A stretch of 64,000 nt of DNA, from positions 248,001-312,000 of the forward strand of contig NZ_WSJB01000018.1 in NCBI RefSeq assembly GCF_009763255.1. Reading direction: 5' to 3'. The stretch is from Bordetella sp. 02P26C-1 (GTDB lineage: Bacteria > Pseudomonadota > Gammaproteobacteria > Burkholderiales > Burkholderiaceae_B). The position numbers and the translations under genes were made by a program. Below the pieces are notes generated by a model. It saw only the letters and a list, made by a program, of their open reading frames with translations. It searched no databases and was not told where the DNA came from. Below, in pieces: positions 8,939-17,747 of this stretch. Each line of letters starts with the position of its first letter. Within the stretch, counting starts at the first letter, position 1.

Positions 8939-11064
8939 CACCGACTCTCCGCAGTCCGCACAACGCCAGGCGGGACGATTTCGCCCAGGCGCGCCTTCAG
9001 AGACTGGGGTTGCCCGGAGAACATGGCGGCGTAGTAAGTGGCGTTAGACAGCACGTGTTTAACGTACAGACGGGTCTCCGTAAACGGAATCGTCTCGGCG
9101 AATATCGCGCCTTCCACGGGATGCGAGAGCTTGGCGCGCCACGTCTTGGGGCGCCCGGGGCCCGCGTTATATCCCGCGCTGGCCAGCACCTGCGAGCCGT
9201 CTAAACCCTGCAGCACGATATTCAGATAGTTCGTGCCCAATATCGTGTTGGTGTCAAAATCGTTGACGCTAGCGGGCGTGAAGTCCGCCATGCCAATCCG
9301 GCTGGCCACGTACTTGGCGGTGGCGGGCATCAGCTGCATCAGTCCCGATGCCCCGACATGCGAGCGCGCATTCATGATGAATCGCGATTCCTGGCGGATC
9401 AAGCCATACACCCATGCCGGATCCAATCCGATCGAGTTGGCTTGCGCGGTGACACGACCCTCGAACGGGGCGATATACCGTTGCGTAAAGTCGACCTCGT
9501 TGCGAGTGCGCTCCGAGGTGTTGACCACTCGATCGTAAATGTCTTCGGCGCGGGCCAGCTCGGCGGCGGCCAGCAGCTGACGATCGGACATGCCACGCAG
9601 CGCGTAATTCCACTCTCCCACCGCCTCCGAACGCCATCCCAGGCGGAACAGATGCACCGCGCGGCGCAAGCTGGCGTTGGCCCGGGCCTCTTGCATCTCG
9701 GCATCCGTCACGGGCGCCGGACGTGGCGGCACCGTGATGCTGCGGCCGAGCTCTTCGGCGGCCAGTTGGCCATAGAAGTTGTATTGATCGGCAATGCTGG
9801 CATAGCCGCGACGCGCCTGTTCATGACGGCCGCGCGCGGCGTCGGCGCGTGCTTTCCAGTAGATCCAAACGGGTTCTTCTTGTTGGGATTTCGGCATGTG
9901 GTTGATCGAGTCCTCCACCCAGCGCCAGTCGATTTTTGGTTGACGCAGTGCCGACCTCACACGCCACGCCGCGTTGTATTCAGTCAGCTCCACCGCGTTG
10001 CCAGCCTGGCGATACCAGGCATCCGCGCGGCTATCGAGATTCAGCGCAGCAATCAACGCAAACTGACTGCGCACCCAAGCCAGGTCCGACTTGGTCAGGT
10101 GCGACGCCCATTCGCGCTGGAGATAGCTGTCTCCCACATCGAGATCCTGACGCGCCAACCGTGCAAGCGCGATCGCCACCAGCTCTTTTTCGTTACGGCC
10201 GATACGCTGGTGATCCTGACGCGTGAGCCATTTCATCGGGCTCTTCATCAAGGCGTCGTAGGTTTTCTGGTCTTGAGGTTCGAAAAGATAGGCGGCGAAC
10301 TTGCGCGCGTGCGCGAGCTCATTGACCTCGATGGCCGCGCGAAGCTGGGGTTGTAGTTGCTCCCAACCCAGCACGCCGTCGGCCACCAGCTGATCGTAGA
10401 GTTTCCAACAATCCGTACCCGGCTTGAAGACGGCCAGCGCCTCGTGCGGCTTTGCGCGCTGGCCCGTCATATGCCGGGCTTCGAGCATGGCGCATTGCGT
10501 CTGCGAACCGGCCTCTGGCACCTCGCCCAGCTCACGCGCGGTTTCGAAATCACCACGGCGCGTGGCGGCGAGTATCCAATTGCCACGCAGGCGCTCACCA
10601 AGATACGTATTCTGTTTTTCTCGCAGGAACTGCTGCACCTCGGCTTTGGGAAACTGCGCCGCGGGCGCGTTCCAAACCTGATAATTCAAGAGCCAGAACT
10701 GCGGATAATCGCCCAGAACATCGCCACGCGCCTGCGGCGCGACCATGCCGAGCGCGGACCATTGCTTGCGCTCGTACGCCTCGCGCGCGGCCATCACGGC
10801 CTGGAACGCGGGTGTTTGCGGCGTCGGCGGCAAGCCCGCCAGTTTGACAGGCGGCACATGCAGCCTGGCCGACGAGGCATGCGCGGGCCCAGCGGCCGAC
10901 ACTTGCTTTTGTTGCGCGTCAACAGAGGAACAGGCCACGGTGATCAAGGCCAGCGCAGGCAACCACCGCCTGAAACGCCGATCCCCCGTGCCTGCGGTCA
11001 GCGCGCGACGAGACTCCGCGGTCGCCGATTTCTGATAACGTCTGGATTCAAGCCACTGCTGCAT
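8938..11064 (-). CDS. Soluble lytic murein transglycosylase
   Basis: About 708 residues from ATG 11064. A long basic N-terminus leads into a hydrophobic stretch ([18 protein letters not shown]), a probable signal peptide; the cysteine context is a poor lipobox. The central part is alpha-helical, as in the Slt70 superhelix. The C-terminal SLT domain has IRQESRF with the catalytic Glu, then [15 protein letters not shown] and AGYNAGPGR. It cleaves the MurNAc-GlcNAc bond of peptidoglycan in the periplasm, yielding 1,6-anhydroMurNAc ends. Its stop overlaps cca. An in-frame ATG at 11097 exists but lies inside the divergent fau gene, so I prefer 11064. Confidence 0.9.
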   Translation of the reverse strand: MQQWLESRRYQKSATAESRRALTAGTGDRRFRRWLPALALITVACSSVDAQQKQVSAAGPAHASSARLHVPPVKLAGLPPTPQTPAFQAVMAAREAYERKQWSALGMVAPQARGDVLGDYPQFWLLNYQVWNAPAAQFPKAEVQQFLREKQNTYLGERLRGNWILAATRRGDFETARELGEVPEAGSQTQCAMLEARHMTGQRAKPHEALAVFKPGTDCWKLYDQLVADGVLGWEQLQPQLRAAIEVNELAHARKFAAYLFEPQDQKTYDALMKSPMKWLTRQDHQRIGRNEKELVAIALARLARQDLDVGDSYLQREWASHLTKSDLAWVRSQFALIAALNLDSRADAWYRQAGNAVELTEYNAAWRVRSALRQPKIDWRWVEDSINHMPKSQQEEPVWIYWKARADAARGRHEQARRGYASIADQYNFYGQLAAEELGRSITVPPRPAPVTDAEMQEARANASLRRAVHLFRLGWRSEAVGEWNYALRGMSDRQLLAAAELARAEDIYDRVVNTSERTRNEVDFTQRYIAPFEGRVTAQANSIGLDPAWVYGLIRQESRFIMNARSHVGASGLMQLMPATAKYVASRIGMADFTPASVNDFDTNTILGTNYLNIVLQGLDGSQVLASAGYNAGPGRPKTWRAKLSHPVEGAIFAETIPFTETRLYVKHVLSNATYYAAMFSGQPQSLKARLGEIVPPGVVRTAESR

Positions 11065-11075
11065 CACCGACCCGC

Positions 11076-11756
11076 ATGAACGATCAAAATACTGCACAGA
11101 ATAACGCAGTCGCGTTACGGACGCGATTACGCCAGGCCCGCACCGAGATCCCGGAGGCGCAGCGCAGCCGGGGCGCGCTCTTGATGCGCGGTCGCCTCTT
11201 TACCTGGCTGAACGCGGTGCGCGAGCAGGCCAGCAAACAAGGCAACGCGGCCCCCGCCACCGTGGCGGCGTTCTGGCCCCTGACGGGAGAACCGGATTTG
11301 CGGCCCTTACTGAAGCAATGGGCCCAAGCCGGCATCTCTGTCGCGCTGCCCGCCATCCGTGAACCGGATGCGCCGCTGGAATTTCGCGCCTGGGTGCCCG
11401 GCGACGCGCTGCAGCGTGGCGCGATGGGCGTACAAGAACCCTCCCCCGATCGCCCCGTCGTGCGTCCCGACGTCGTGCTGGTGCCCACGCTGGGGTACAC
11501 ACTGCAGGCGGATCGCCTGGGCTATGGCGGCGGATACTATGACCGCACGCTGGCGGATCTGCGCCAGACCGGACACGCCTTCACCAGTATCGGTATTGCA
11601 TGGAATGAGGGCTTTTTAGAAGACGAGTACGTTCCGGCCGCCCATGATGAACGTCTGGACGCGATATTGACCCCGGATGGATGGGTACCCGAGCCACCCT
11701 TGTTAGGACCGAGCGCGCCGACCGGCGGCGTCATAGGCTCGTTCATGCTGCGTTAG
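11076..11756 (+). CDS. fau: 5-formyltetrahydrofolate cyclo-ligase
   Basis: 226 residues. The family motif RLGYGGGYYDRTLA lies near residue 150, preceded by VRPDVVLVPTLGYT. The enzyme converts 5-formyl-THF to 5,10-methenyl-THF using ATP, feeding the one-carbon pool. It starts only 11 bp from the divergent lytic transglycosylase start and shows no clear Shine-Dalgarno sequence. It is convergent with metF, which uses the next folate species in the pathway. The last 20 residues, after PDGWVPEPP, are Pro/Gly-rich and extend beyond the usual fold. Confidence 0.92.
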   Translation: MNDQNTAQNNAVALRTRLRQARTEIPEAQRSRGALLMRGRLFTWLNAVREQASKQGNAAPATVAAFWPLTGEPDLRPLLKQWAQAGISVALPAIREPDAPLEFRAWVPGDALQRGAMGVQEPSPDRPVVRPDVVLVPTLGYTLQADRLGYGGGYYDRTLADLRQTGHAFTSIGIAWNEGFLEDEYVPAAHDERLDAILTPDGWVPEPPLLGPSAPTGGVIGSFMLR

Positions 11757-11801
11757 TGCATGAGGGTTTTCCACGCTGCGAGCCGCTGACCACTCACGCG
11801 A

Positions 11802-12644
11802 TTACAAATCCAATTCCCGCCAGATCGCCAACGCCGCATCCGCCTGATTCAGCGTATAAAAATGCAAGCCCGGCGCCCCGTTATCCAGCAAATTCTGGCA
11901 AAGCTGGCTGACCACATCCACGCCAAACGCGCGGATAGACGCCTTGTCATCCCCAAACTCCGCCAACCGCAGCCGAATCCAGCGCGGAATCTCCGCCCCG
12001 CACATCTCCGAAAACCGCACCAACTGCGTATGGTTGGTAATCGGCATAATCCCCGGCACAATCGGAATCGTCACTCCTTTACTCTGCGCGCGATCAACAA
12101 AATCAAAATACGCATCCGCGTTAAAGAAGTACTGCGTGATCGCCGCATTCGCGCCGGCGTTCACCTTGGTCACGAAGTGATCCAGATCCGCCTGCGGGCT
12201 CGAAGCCTGAGGGTGCATTTCCGGATAGGCGGCAACCTCGATGTGAAACGCATCGCCCATTTCCTGGCGAATAAAGGCCACCAGATCCGCCGCATACCGC
12301 AGCTCGCCCGCATCGCCCCCCATCCCTGAGGGCAAATCCCCACGCAACGCCACCAGCCGACGCACGCCCTGATCACGATAGGCCGTCAGAATCTGACGCA
12401 GATCCTGACGGGTCGAACCAATGCAAGACAAATGCGGCGCAGCGTCGCAACCGAGGTTTTGCAGCATGCGCACCGTATCGGCCGTGCCGGCGCGGGTGGA
12501 CCCGCCCGCGCCGAACGTCACACTCACATAACGTGGCTGAATCGCCAGCAGCTGCTTGGCCGTGCGTACCAACCGCTCTTGAGCGGCGATATCGCGCGGG
12601 GGGAAAAACTCCAGGCTCAGAGCCGCAGTATTAGGTCCAGTCAT
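11802..12644 (-). CDS. metF: 5,10-methylenetetrahydrofolate reductase
   Basis: 280 residues, the usual bacterial size. The N-terminal SLEFFPPRD carries the catalytic Glu of the FAD-dependent TIM barrel; VTFGAGGSTRAGT and ITQYFFNADAYFDFVDRA follow. It reduces methylene-THF to methyl-THF for methionine synthesis. It lies 24 bp after a PF04020 membrane-protein gene, itself downstream of ahcY, so the three probably form one minus-strand transcript controlled by the SAH riboswitch. Confidence 0.95.
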   Translation of the reverse strand: MTGPNTAALSLEFFPPRDIAAQERLVRTAKQLLAIQPRYVSVTFGAGGSTRAGTADTVRMLQNLGCDAAPHLSCIGSTRQDLRQILTAYRDQGVRRLVALRGDLPSGMGGDAGELRYAADLVAFIRQEMGDAFHIEVAAYPEMHPQASSPQADLDHFVTKVNAGANAAITQYFFNADAYFDFVDRAQSKGVTIPIVPGIMPITNHTQLVRFSEMCGAEIPRWIRLRLAEFGDDKASIRAFGVDVVSQLCQNLLDNGAPGLHFYTLNQADAALAIWRELDL

Positions 12645-12668
12645 CAGAAATCAAAAAAGAATATCAAA

Positions 12669-13004
12669 TCAGGGAATCAGGCGCGAGAGCAGGCCCGAGA
12701 TGATGCTATACAACAACGCGCCGGCCACCGCCCACCAGAATCCATTGACCTGAAAACCCTTCAAGATCGACCCCGCCAGCCAGAACAGCAGCGCGTTGAG
12801 CACCAGCAAGAACAGGCCTAGCGTGACAATCGTGATGGGCAAGGTCAGCAAGACCAGCACCGGCTTGACCAACATGTTCAACAAGCCCAACACCAGGGCC
12901 GCGATCAGTGCGGACCCGAAGCCCACCACAGTGATGCCGGGCAACAGATACGCCACAATCAGCAACGCTACCGCATTCAACAGCCAAACTAAGATCAAAG
13001 TCAT
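12669..13004 (-). CDS. PF04020-type membrane protein (YvlD/phage-holin-4-like)
   Basis: 111 residues, almost all hydrophobic, with four predicted membrane segments: LILVWLLNAVALLIVAYLLP, an Ala/Leu-rich second, LLTLPITIVTLGLFLLVLN, and the C-terminal WWAVAGALLYSIISGLL. The ITVVGFGSALIAALVLGLLN and KPVLVLLTLP stretches are characteristic of this family. The family name mentions phage holin, but no lysis genes are near and it is a widespread chromosomal protein of unknown function. Its place between ahcY and metF suggests co-expression with the methyl cycle. Confidence 0.85.
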   Translation of the reverse strand: MTLILVWLLNAVALLIVAYLLPGITVVGFGSALIAALVLGLLNMLVKPVLVLLTLPITIVTLGLFLLVLNALLFWLAGSILKGFQVNGFWWAVAGALLYSIISGLLSRLIP

Positions 13005-13079
13005 CGTGGTCTCTCCGGTAAAACGCCCTGGCAGGCAGAACCCATTACACCCTCAGGTACAACGGCCAGATGGAACGGC

Positions 13080-13132
13080 GCCGTGCCATGACCGTGGGAC
13101 CCCCGCGAGAGGCGCCCCCACGATGCCACGGC
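13080..13132 (-). repeat. Long imperfect hairpin between ahcY and the PF04020 gene
   Basis: GCCGTGCCATGACCGTGGG (13080-13098) can pair with CCCACGATGCCACGGC (13117-13132): 6 + 3 + 6 base pairs with one mismatch and a 3-nt bulge, around a GC-rich loop. There is no T-tract. It may stabilise or process the ahcY-metF message, or reduce read-through. Confidence 0.55.
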
Positions 13133-13166
13133 ACAGCCTTAAGCATCCACCTATTGTGCTACACGA

Positions 13167-14570
13167 TCAATAGCGATAGTGCGCAGGCTTGAAGGGGCCT
13201 TCGACCGGCACGTTGATGTAGTCGGCCTGATCCTGACGCAGCGTGGTCAGATTGGCGCCGAGTTTCTTCAAGTGCAGACGCGCGACTTTCTCGTCCAGAT
13301 GCTTGGGCAGCACATAGACCTGACCGCGCTCGTACGCGTCGTTGCGCGTAAAGAGCTCGATTTGCGCGATGGTCTGGTTGGCAAAGGACGAGGACATCAC
13401 GAACGAGGGGTGGCCGGTGGCGCAGCCCAGGTTCACCAGACGGCCCTTGGCCAACAGAATGATGCGCTTGCCATCGGGGAACACCACGTGATCGACCTGG
13501 GGCTTGATCTCTTCCCATTGCAGGTCTTCGATGCTGGCGACGTCGATCTCGTTATCGAAGTGACCGATATTGCACACGATGGCCTGGTCTTTCATGGCCT
13601 CCATGTGTTGGCGCGTGATGACGTGATAGTTGCCGGTCGCCGTGACGAAGATGTCGGCCATGGGCGCGGCTTCTTCCATCGTGACGACCTTGTAGCCTTC
13701 CATCGCGGCTTGCAGCGCGCAGATCGGGTCGACTTCGGTGACCCAGACTTGGGCGCGCAGCGCGGCCAGCGCCTGCGCGCAGCCCTTGCCCACGTCGCCA
13801 TAGCCCGCCACCACGGCGATCTTGCCGGCGACCATCACGTCGGTCGCGCGCTTGATGCCGTCGACCAGCGATTCACGGCAACCGTACAGGTTGTCGAACT
13901 TGGACTTGGTGACCGAATCGTTGACGTTGATGGCGGCAAAGGCGAGCTCGCCCTTTTGCGACATCTGGTAGAGGCGATGAACACCGGTGGTGGTTTCCTC
14001 GGTCACGCCCTTGATCTCGGCCAGACGCGTGGAATACCACTTGGGATCGCGCGCCAGCGTGGCCTTGATGGCCGCAAACAGCACGCGCTCTTCTTCGCTG
14101 CCCGGCTTGTCCAGCACGGACGCGTCTTTCTCGGCGCGGGCGCCCAGGTGCAGCAGCAGCGTGGCGTCGCCGCCGTCATCCAGGATCATGTTGGCGTGAC
14201 GGCCTTCGGGCCATTCGAAAATGCGGTGCGTGTACTGCCAGTATTCTTCGAGCGTCTCACCCTTGACGGCGAACACGGGGATGCCGGCCTCGGCGATGGC
14301 GGCCGCTGCGTGATCCTGCGTCGAGAAAATATTGCACGAAGCCCAGCGGACTTCGGCGCCCAGCGCAACCAGCGTTTCGATCAGCACGCCGGTTTGAATG
14401 GTCATGTGCAGGCTGCCGGCGATGCGCGCGCCCTTGAGCGGCTGGCTGGCGGCGAATTCCTCGCGGATGGCCATCAGGCCGGGCATTTCGGTTTCGGCGA
14501 TCGCCAGTTCGCGGCGGCCCCAGCCGGCCAACGAGAGATCCGCAACGAGATAATCAGTGGTGGTAGTCAT
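13167..14570 (-). CDS. ahcY: S-adenosylhomocysteine hydrolase
   Basis: About 467 residues from ATG 14570 ([18 protein letters not shown]); the in-frame ATG at 14600 would add ten residues without family resemblance. Seen: [13 protein letters not shown] with the catalytic Asp and Lys, the NAD-binding loop [16 protein letters not shown], and the C-terminal [20 protein letters not shown]. It is the long form with the insertion common in proteobacteria. It splits S-adenosylhomocysteine into adenosine and homocysteine, relieving product inhibition of methyltransferases. The 5' leader carries an SAH riboswitch. Confidence 0.97.
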   Translation of the reverse strand: MTTTTDYLVADLSLAGWGRRELAIAETEMPGLMAIREEFAASQPLKGARIAGSLHMTIQTGVLIETLVALGAEVRWASCNIFSTQDHAAAAIAEAGIPVFAVKGETLEEYWQYTHRIFEWPEGRHANMILDDGGDATLLLHLGARAEKDASVLDKPGSEEERVLFAAIKATLARDPKWYSTRLAEIKGVTEETTTGVHRLYQMSQKGELAFAAINVNDSVTKSKFDNLYGCRESLVDGIKRATDVMVAGKIAVVAGYGDVGKGCAQALAALRAQVWVTEVDPICALQAAMEGYKVVTMEEAAPMADIFVTATGNYHVITRQHMEAMKDQAIVCNIGHFDNEIDVASIEDLQWEEIKPQVDHVVFPDGKRIILLAKGRLVNLGCATGHPSFVMSSSFANQTIAQIELFTRNDAYERGQVYVLPKHLDEKVARLHLKKLGANLTTLRQDQADYINVPVEGPFKPAHYRY

Positions 14571-14640
14571 GTAATCAGTGCTCCAAAATATCAACGGCAA
14601 CGCATGCCGCGGACAGCCGTACGGAACACCTGATCATGAA

Positions 14641-14656
14641 AAAGGCGCCCGCCTTT
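14641..14656 (-). terminator. Short terminator-like hairpin between riboswitch and ahcY
   Basis: On the minus strand AAAGGC-GGGC-GCCTTT folds into a 6-bp stem with a 4-nt loop and is followed by TTC, giving five consecutive T in total. It lies 18 nt after the aptamer and about 70 nt before the start codon. It could be the expression platform of the switch, but the stem is short. Confidence 0.4.
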
Positions 14657-14674
14657 ACCGCCTGCCGCGACAAA

Positions 14675-14789
14675 GGTGAGCGCCGTTGCTGGACGCCGCC
14701 TCTGGCGACGTCTGGTGAGATTCCTGAGCCTGGCAACCCGCCTGGCGCCCGCAAAGGGCAGCCGGGGATCGTCGCAGCGCTCCTCAGGA
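14675..14789 (-). promoter_or_regulatory. SAH riboswitch in the ahcY leader
   Basis: The minus strand shows the conserved GAGGAGCGCTGCGAC core near its 5' end. The outer stem is CCTGAG (14788-14783) with CTCAGG (14728-14723), inside GCCAGGCTCAGG. A downstream GGCGCTCA (14675-14684) contains GCGCTC, complementary to the upstream GAGCGC, as needed for the pseudoknot. This layout and position upstream of ahcY match the SAH riboswitch class, which turns expression on when S-adenosylhomocysteine accumulates. The control is likely to reach the downstream PF04020 gene and metF. Confidence 0.88.
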
Positions 14790-14974
14790 CTGAAATGAAT
14801 TGTACCGGTTGGATGAAACTGCGCAAGCCGAAGGCCCGTGAATATCCAATCTACGTGTGCGCTGGCAAGGCCCCGCGCGTGGCTGGCACACGGTCGTTGC
14901 GCGGCCAGGAGCCGGGGGGCAGGTGACGCCTCTATTCCTTGGACGCTACCATAAGCCACCACCTAGGAGCCGAC

Positions 14975-15865
14975 ATGAGCCCGAGCCTTTTCGATCTGCC
15001 TCTCCAGAAACACACCGTCAACGGCGTGCAAATCGCAGCACGGGTAGCGGGCGATGGCCCACCACTGCTGCTGTTGCACGGACATCCGCAAACGCATGTG
15101 ATCTGGCATCGCGTGTGGCCCGAGCTGACCCGCCACCACACCTGCGTGGCGGCGGACCTGCGGGGCTATGGCGATAGCGACAAACCAGCGGCTACGCCGG
15201 ACCACGCGCCGTATTCCAAACGCGAAATGGCGCGCGATATGGCAGAACTGATGACGGCGTTGGGCCATGCGCAATTCGATGTGCTCGCGCATGATCGTGG
15301 CGCGCGCGTAGCGCATCGTCTGGCGCTTGATCATGCGTCACGCGTACGCCGCATGATGCTGCTGGATATCGCACCCACGCTGGACATGTATGAAGGCACG
15401 ACCCGCGCCTTTGCCCAAGCCTACTATCACTGGTTCTGGCTCATTCAACCCGCACCCGGACCGGAAACGATGATCGCGTACGACCCCAAGTTCTATGTGC
15501 GTTCCATCATGGGCGGACGGCCGGGCGGACTGGCGCTGTTCGACCCGCGAGCCTTGGCGGAATATGAGCGATGCGCGGCCCTGCCCGGTACGGCCACCGG
15601 CATTTGCGAAGACTATCGCGCCGCCGCCACGATCGATTTGGACCACGACCGCGAAGGCCGTGCGCGGGGCGAGCGCCTACGCATGCCGCTGCGCGTGTTC
15701 TGGGGCGAGCGCGGCGCGGTCGGGCGCAATTTCGATGTGCTGGGATTGTGGCGTGCCATCGCGGACGATGTCGACGGGCGAGCACTACCCGGCGCACATT
15801 ATCTGGCCGAGGAGGTTCCCGAACTGATCATCGAAGAGGCGCACCGGCTATTCGGCACCGCGTGA
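14975..15865 (+). CDS. Haloacetate (fluoroacetate) dehalogenase, alpha/beta hydrolase
   Basis: 296 residues from ATG 14975, which has TAGGAG five bases upstream; a frame-open ATG 36 bp earlier lacks one. The oxyanion motif LLLLHGHPQ is at 31-39. HDRGARVAHR (106-115) carries the nucleophile D107 and the substrate-binding arginines. D131 fits the catalytic acid, H152-W153 in YYHWFWLIQPAP and Y214 match the fluoride-stabilising trio of fluoroacetate dehalogenases, and H275 in GAHYLAEEVPE is the base. Thus every known key residue is present. The predicted reaction is hydrolytic dehalogenation of fluoro- or chloroacetate to glycolate; epoxide hydrolase is the alternative. No partner gene is adjacent. 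Confidence 0.82.
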   Translation: MSPSLFDLPLQKHTVNGVQIAARVAGDGPPLLLLHGHPQTHVIWHRVWPELTRHHTCVAADLRGYGDSDKPAATPDHAPYSKREMARDMAELMTALGHAQFDVLAHDRGARVAHRLALDHASRVRRMMLLDIAPTLDMYEGTTRAFAQAYYHWFWLIQPAPGPETMIAYDPKFYVRSIMGGRPGGLALFDPRALAEYERCAALPGTATGICEDYRAAATIDLDHDREGRARGERLRMPLRVFWGERGAVGRNFDVLGLWRAIADDVDGRALPGAHYLAEEVPELIIEEAHRLFGTA

Positions 15866-15937
15866 GAAGCCCGGATATCCGACGCTACGCCAGGGCTATG
15901 CAATCGGGGACGCAAGCGAGATGCTAAGCTGCGGCGA

Positions 15938-16189
15938 ATGCGTAACACCCCTTCTTCACCCCCCGTCGGCGACGCCCCCGCCGCGAGCGAACCCGATTCG
16001 ACCCAAAAAGCCTTTGTCGCGACCGACTCTCCGTGCGTGGCAATCTGCTCGACCCTGTTCGACGAAATCTGCCGCGGCTGCGGTCGCAGCGCCATGGAAG
16101 TGTCCAACTGGGTCTTTATGACCGAGGAAGAAAAACAAATCGTCTGGACGCGGATCCGCGCCCAGGGATATCCGCGGCGCCCCAAATAA
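15938..16189 (+). CDS. DUF1289 small cysteine protein
   Basis: 83 residues. After a Pro/Ser-rich start, the pattern SPCVAIC (C33, C37) ... CRGCGR (C45, C48) followed by EVSNW is the DUF1289 signature. The four cysteines suggest zinc or an Fe-S centre; the function of the family is not established. It follows the dehalogenase gene by 72 bp on the same strand, and a hairpin lies just after it. Confidence 0.85.
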   Translation: MRNTPSSPPVGDAPAASEPDSTQKAFVATDSPCVAICSTLFDEICRGCGRSAMEVSNWVFMTEEEKQIVWTRIRAQGYPRRPK

Positions 16190-16192
16190 AAA

Positions 16193-16224
16193 CGCCACGC
16201 GGCGCGCTAGTGCGGCCCGTGGCG
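16193..16224 (+). terminator. Hairpin after the DUF1289 gene
   Basis: CGCCACG (16193-16199) pairs with CGTGGCG (16218-16224) around an 18-nt GC-rich loop, 4 bp after the stop codon. No T-tract follows on the plus strand; the A-run before it would serve as a T-tract on the minus strand, so it may also stop metK transcripts. Confidence 0.5.
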
Positions 16225-16256
16225 TATCACGCGAGACGGATTATCAATCCATCTGC

Positions 16257-16289
16257 CGGCCCGGGAGGCTTTATGAGTCGCCCGGGCCG
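16257..16289 (-). terminator. Perfect 9-bp inverted repeat downstream of metK
   Basis: CGGCCCGGG (16257-16265) and CCCGGGCCG (16281-16289) are exact reverse complements with a 15-nt loop, 18 bp past the metK stop. No T-run; a Rho-independent role is uncertain. Confidence 0.45.
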
Positions 16290-16307
16290 ATCAGTGTCTG
16301 AGTGCGA

Positions 16308-17471
16308 TCAGACGCTCTTTTTCAGATCCTGCGCCTTGTCGATGGCTTCCCACGAGAATTCCGGCTCGGCGCGGCCAAAGTGACCGTAGGCCGCTGTCTT
16401 GGAATAAATGGGACGCAGCAGATCCAGCATGTTGACGATGCCCTTCGGACGCAGGTCGAAGTGCTCACGCACGAGCTTGGCGATCTGGTCGTCAGGAATG
16501 ACGCTGGTGCCTTCGGTGTACACCGTGATGTTGATCGGCTCGGCTACCCCGATGGCGTAGCTCACCTGCACCTGGCACTGACGGGCCAGACCGGCCGCGA
16601 CGATGTTCTTGGCCACATAGCGCGCGGCGTAAGCGGCCGAACGGTCCACCTTGGACGGATCCTTGCCCGAGAACGCGCCGCCGCCGTGCGGGCAAGCGCC
16701 GCCGTAGGTGTCGACGATGATCTTGCGACCGGTCAGGCCGCAGTCGCCTTGCGGGCCGCCAATGACGAAACGGCCGGTCGGGTTGACCAGGAATTTCGTC
16801 TTGGGCGTGATAAGGCCCTCGGGGAAGCTGGGCTTGATGATGTCTTCGATCACCGCCTCGCGGATCGCCGACTGCGAGATTTCCGGCGCGTGCTGGGTCG
16901 ACAACACCACCGTATCGACTTCGGCCGGGCGGCCATCGATATAACGGAAGGTCACTTGCGACTTGGCATCCGGACGCAACCAGGGCAGACGGCCGTCTTT
17001 GCGCAGCTCGCTCTGGCGCTGCACCAGGCGGTGCGCATACCAGATCGGTGCGGGCATCAGGTCCGGCGTTTCGTCGCAGGCGTAGCCGAACATCAGGCCT
17101 TGGTCGCCAGCGCCCTGATTCAGGTAATCGTCCGAGGTGCGATCGACGCCCTGAGCGATATCGGGAGACTGCTTGTCATAGGCCACCAGCACCGCGCAGC
17201 CTTTGTAGTCGATACCGTATTCCGTATTGTCATAGCCAATACGACGGATCGTATCGCGCGCGACCTGAATGTAGTCGACGTTGGCGGTCGTGGTGATTTC
17301 ACCGGCCAAAACCACGAGGCCGGTGTTGCACAAGGTCTCGGCTGCCACGCGGGCATTGGGGTCTTGCGTGAAAATGGCGTCAAGAATGGCGTCGGAAATC
17401 TGGTCTGCGACCTTGTCCGGGTGCCCTTCGGAGACGGATTCAGAGGTAAAAAGAAAATCGTTACTGGCCAC
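16308..17471 (-). CDS. metK: S-adenosylmethionine synthetase
   Basis: 387 residues from a GTG at 17471, chosen because AAGGA lies 7 bases upstream and the product then begins [19 protein letters not shown] after the initiator, the normal N-terminus. [16 protein letters not shown] is the ATP/methionine site, and [19 protein letters not shown] the phosphate-binding loop. It makes SAM from ATP and methionine. Together with metF and ahcY nearby it covers three steps of the methyl cycle. The 276-bp region upstream is shared with the divergent lpxL gene; a small CCGGC-TTT-GCCGG hairpin lies just ahead of the ribosome-binding site. Confidence 0.97.
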   Translation of the reverse strand: MASNDFLFTSESVSEGHPDKVADQISDAILDAIFTQDPNARVAAETLCNTGLVVLAGEITTTANVDYIQVARDTIRRIGYDNTEYGIDYKGCAVLVAYDKQSPDIAQGVDRTSDDYLNQGAGDQGLMFGYACDETPDLMPAPIWYAHRLVQRQSELRKDGRLPWLRPDAKSQVTFRYIDGRPAEVDTVVLSTQHAPEISQSAIREAVIEDIIKPSFPEGLITPKTKFLVNPTGRFVIGGPQGDCGLTGRKIIVDTYGGACPHGGGAFSGKDPSKVDRSAAYAARYVAKNIVAAGLARQCQVQVSYAIGVAEPINITVYTEGTSVIPDDQIAKLVREHFDLRPKGIVNMLDLLRPIYSKTAAYGHFGRAEPEFSWEAIDKAQDLKKSV

Positions 17472-17747
17472 GGATACGTCCTTACGAAACCGGCAAAGCC
17501 GGAACACAGGTTACGAGGCGCGTAGCGCCAGATCTGAACCTGAATGAAGAACGATCGGGGCGCGACGCTTTAGCGGATTTTGTCAGAGACACGAACTGCG
17601 TCACGGACGTCGCCCCGCAAGTTGTCGGTTAACTCGGCGACAGAACCCATTTTAGGCGAAAATGTCGGGTCAATGCTTATTGCATAAATTCATACGCTTA
17701 TCTTTGGCCCTGTCGCAGCCGCTTGCTGCGATCCTGCCCGGACCCGC

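Larger units (their letters stand above)
14571..14974. other. 404-bp divergent intergenic region, ahcY / dehalogenase
   Basis: It holds the riboswitch and hairpin on the minus strand and, at 14965-14970, the TAGGAG ribosome-binding site of the dehalogenase gene on the plus strand. The ahcY promoter should lie at about 14800-14860; I see no convincing -35/-10 pair. Open frames here are not convincing as genes. Confidence 0.7.

Noticed and set aside
12669-13004. Prophage holin
   Set aside because: The domain name is misleading; no phage genes nearby and the protein belongs to a widespread chromosomal family.
13179-14633. 484-codon open frame antisense to ahcY
   Set aside because: Shadow of a highly expressed, codon-biased gene; His/Val/Asp-rich composition with no domain.
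16302-17525. 407-codon open frame antisense to metK
   Set aside because: Same reason: shadow of metK.
17472-17747. SAM-type riboswitch ahead of metK
   Set aside because: No known SAM aptamer core was found; only a small CCGGC/GCCGG hairpin near the ribosome-binding site.
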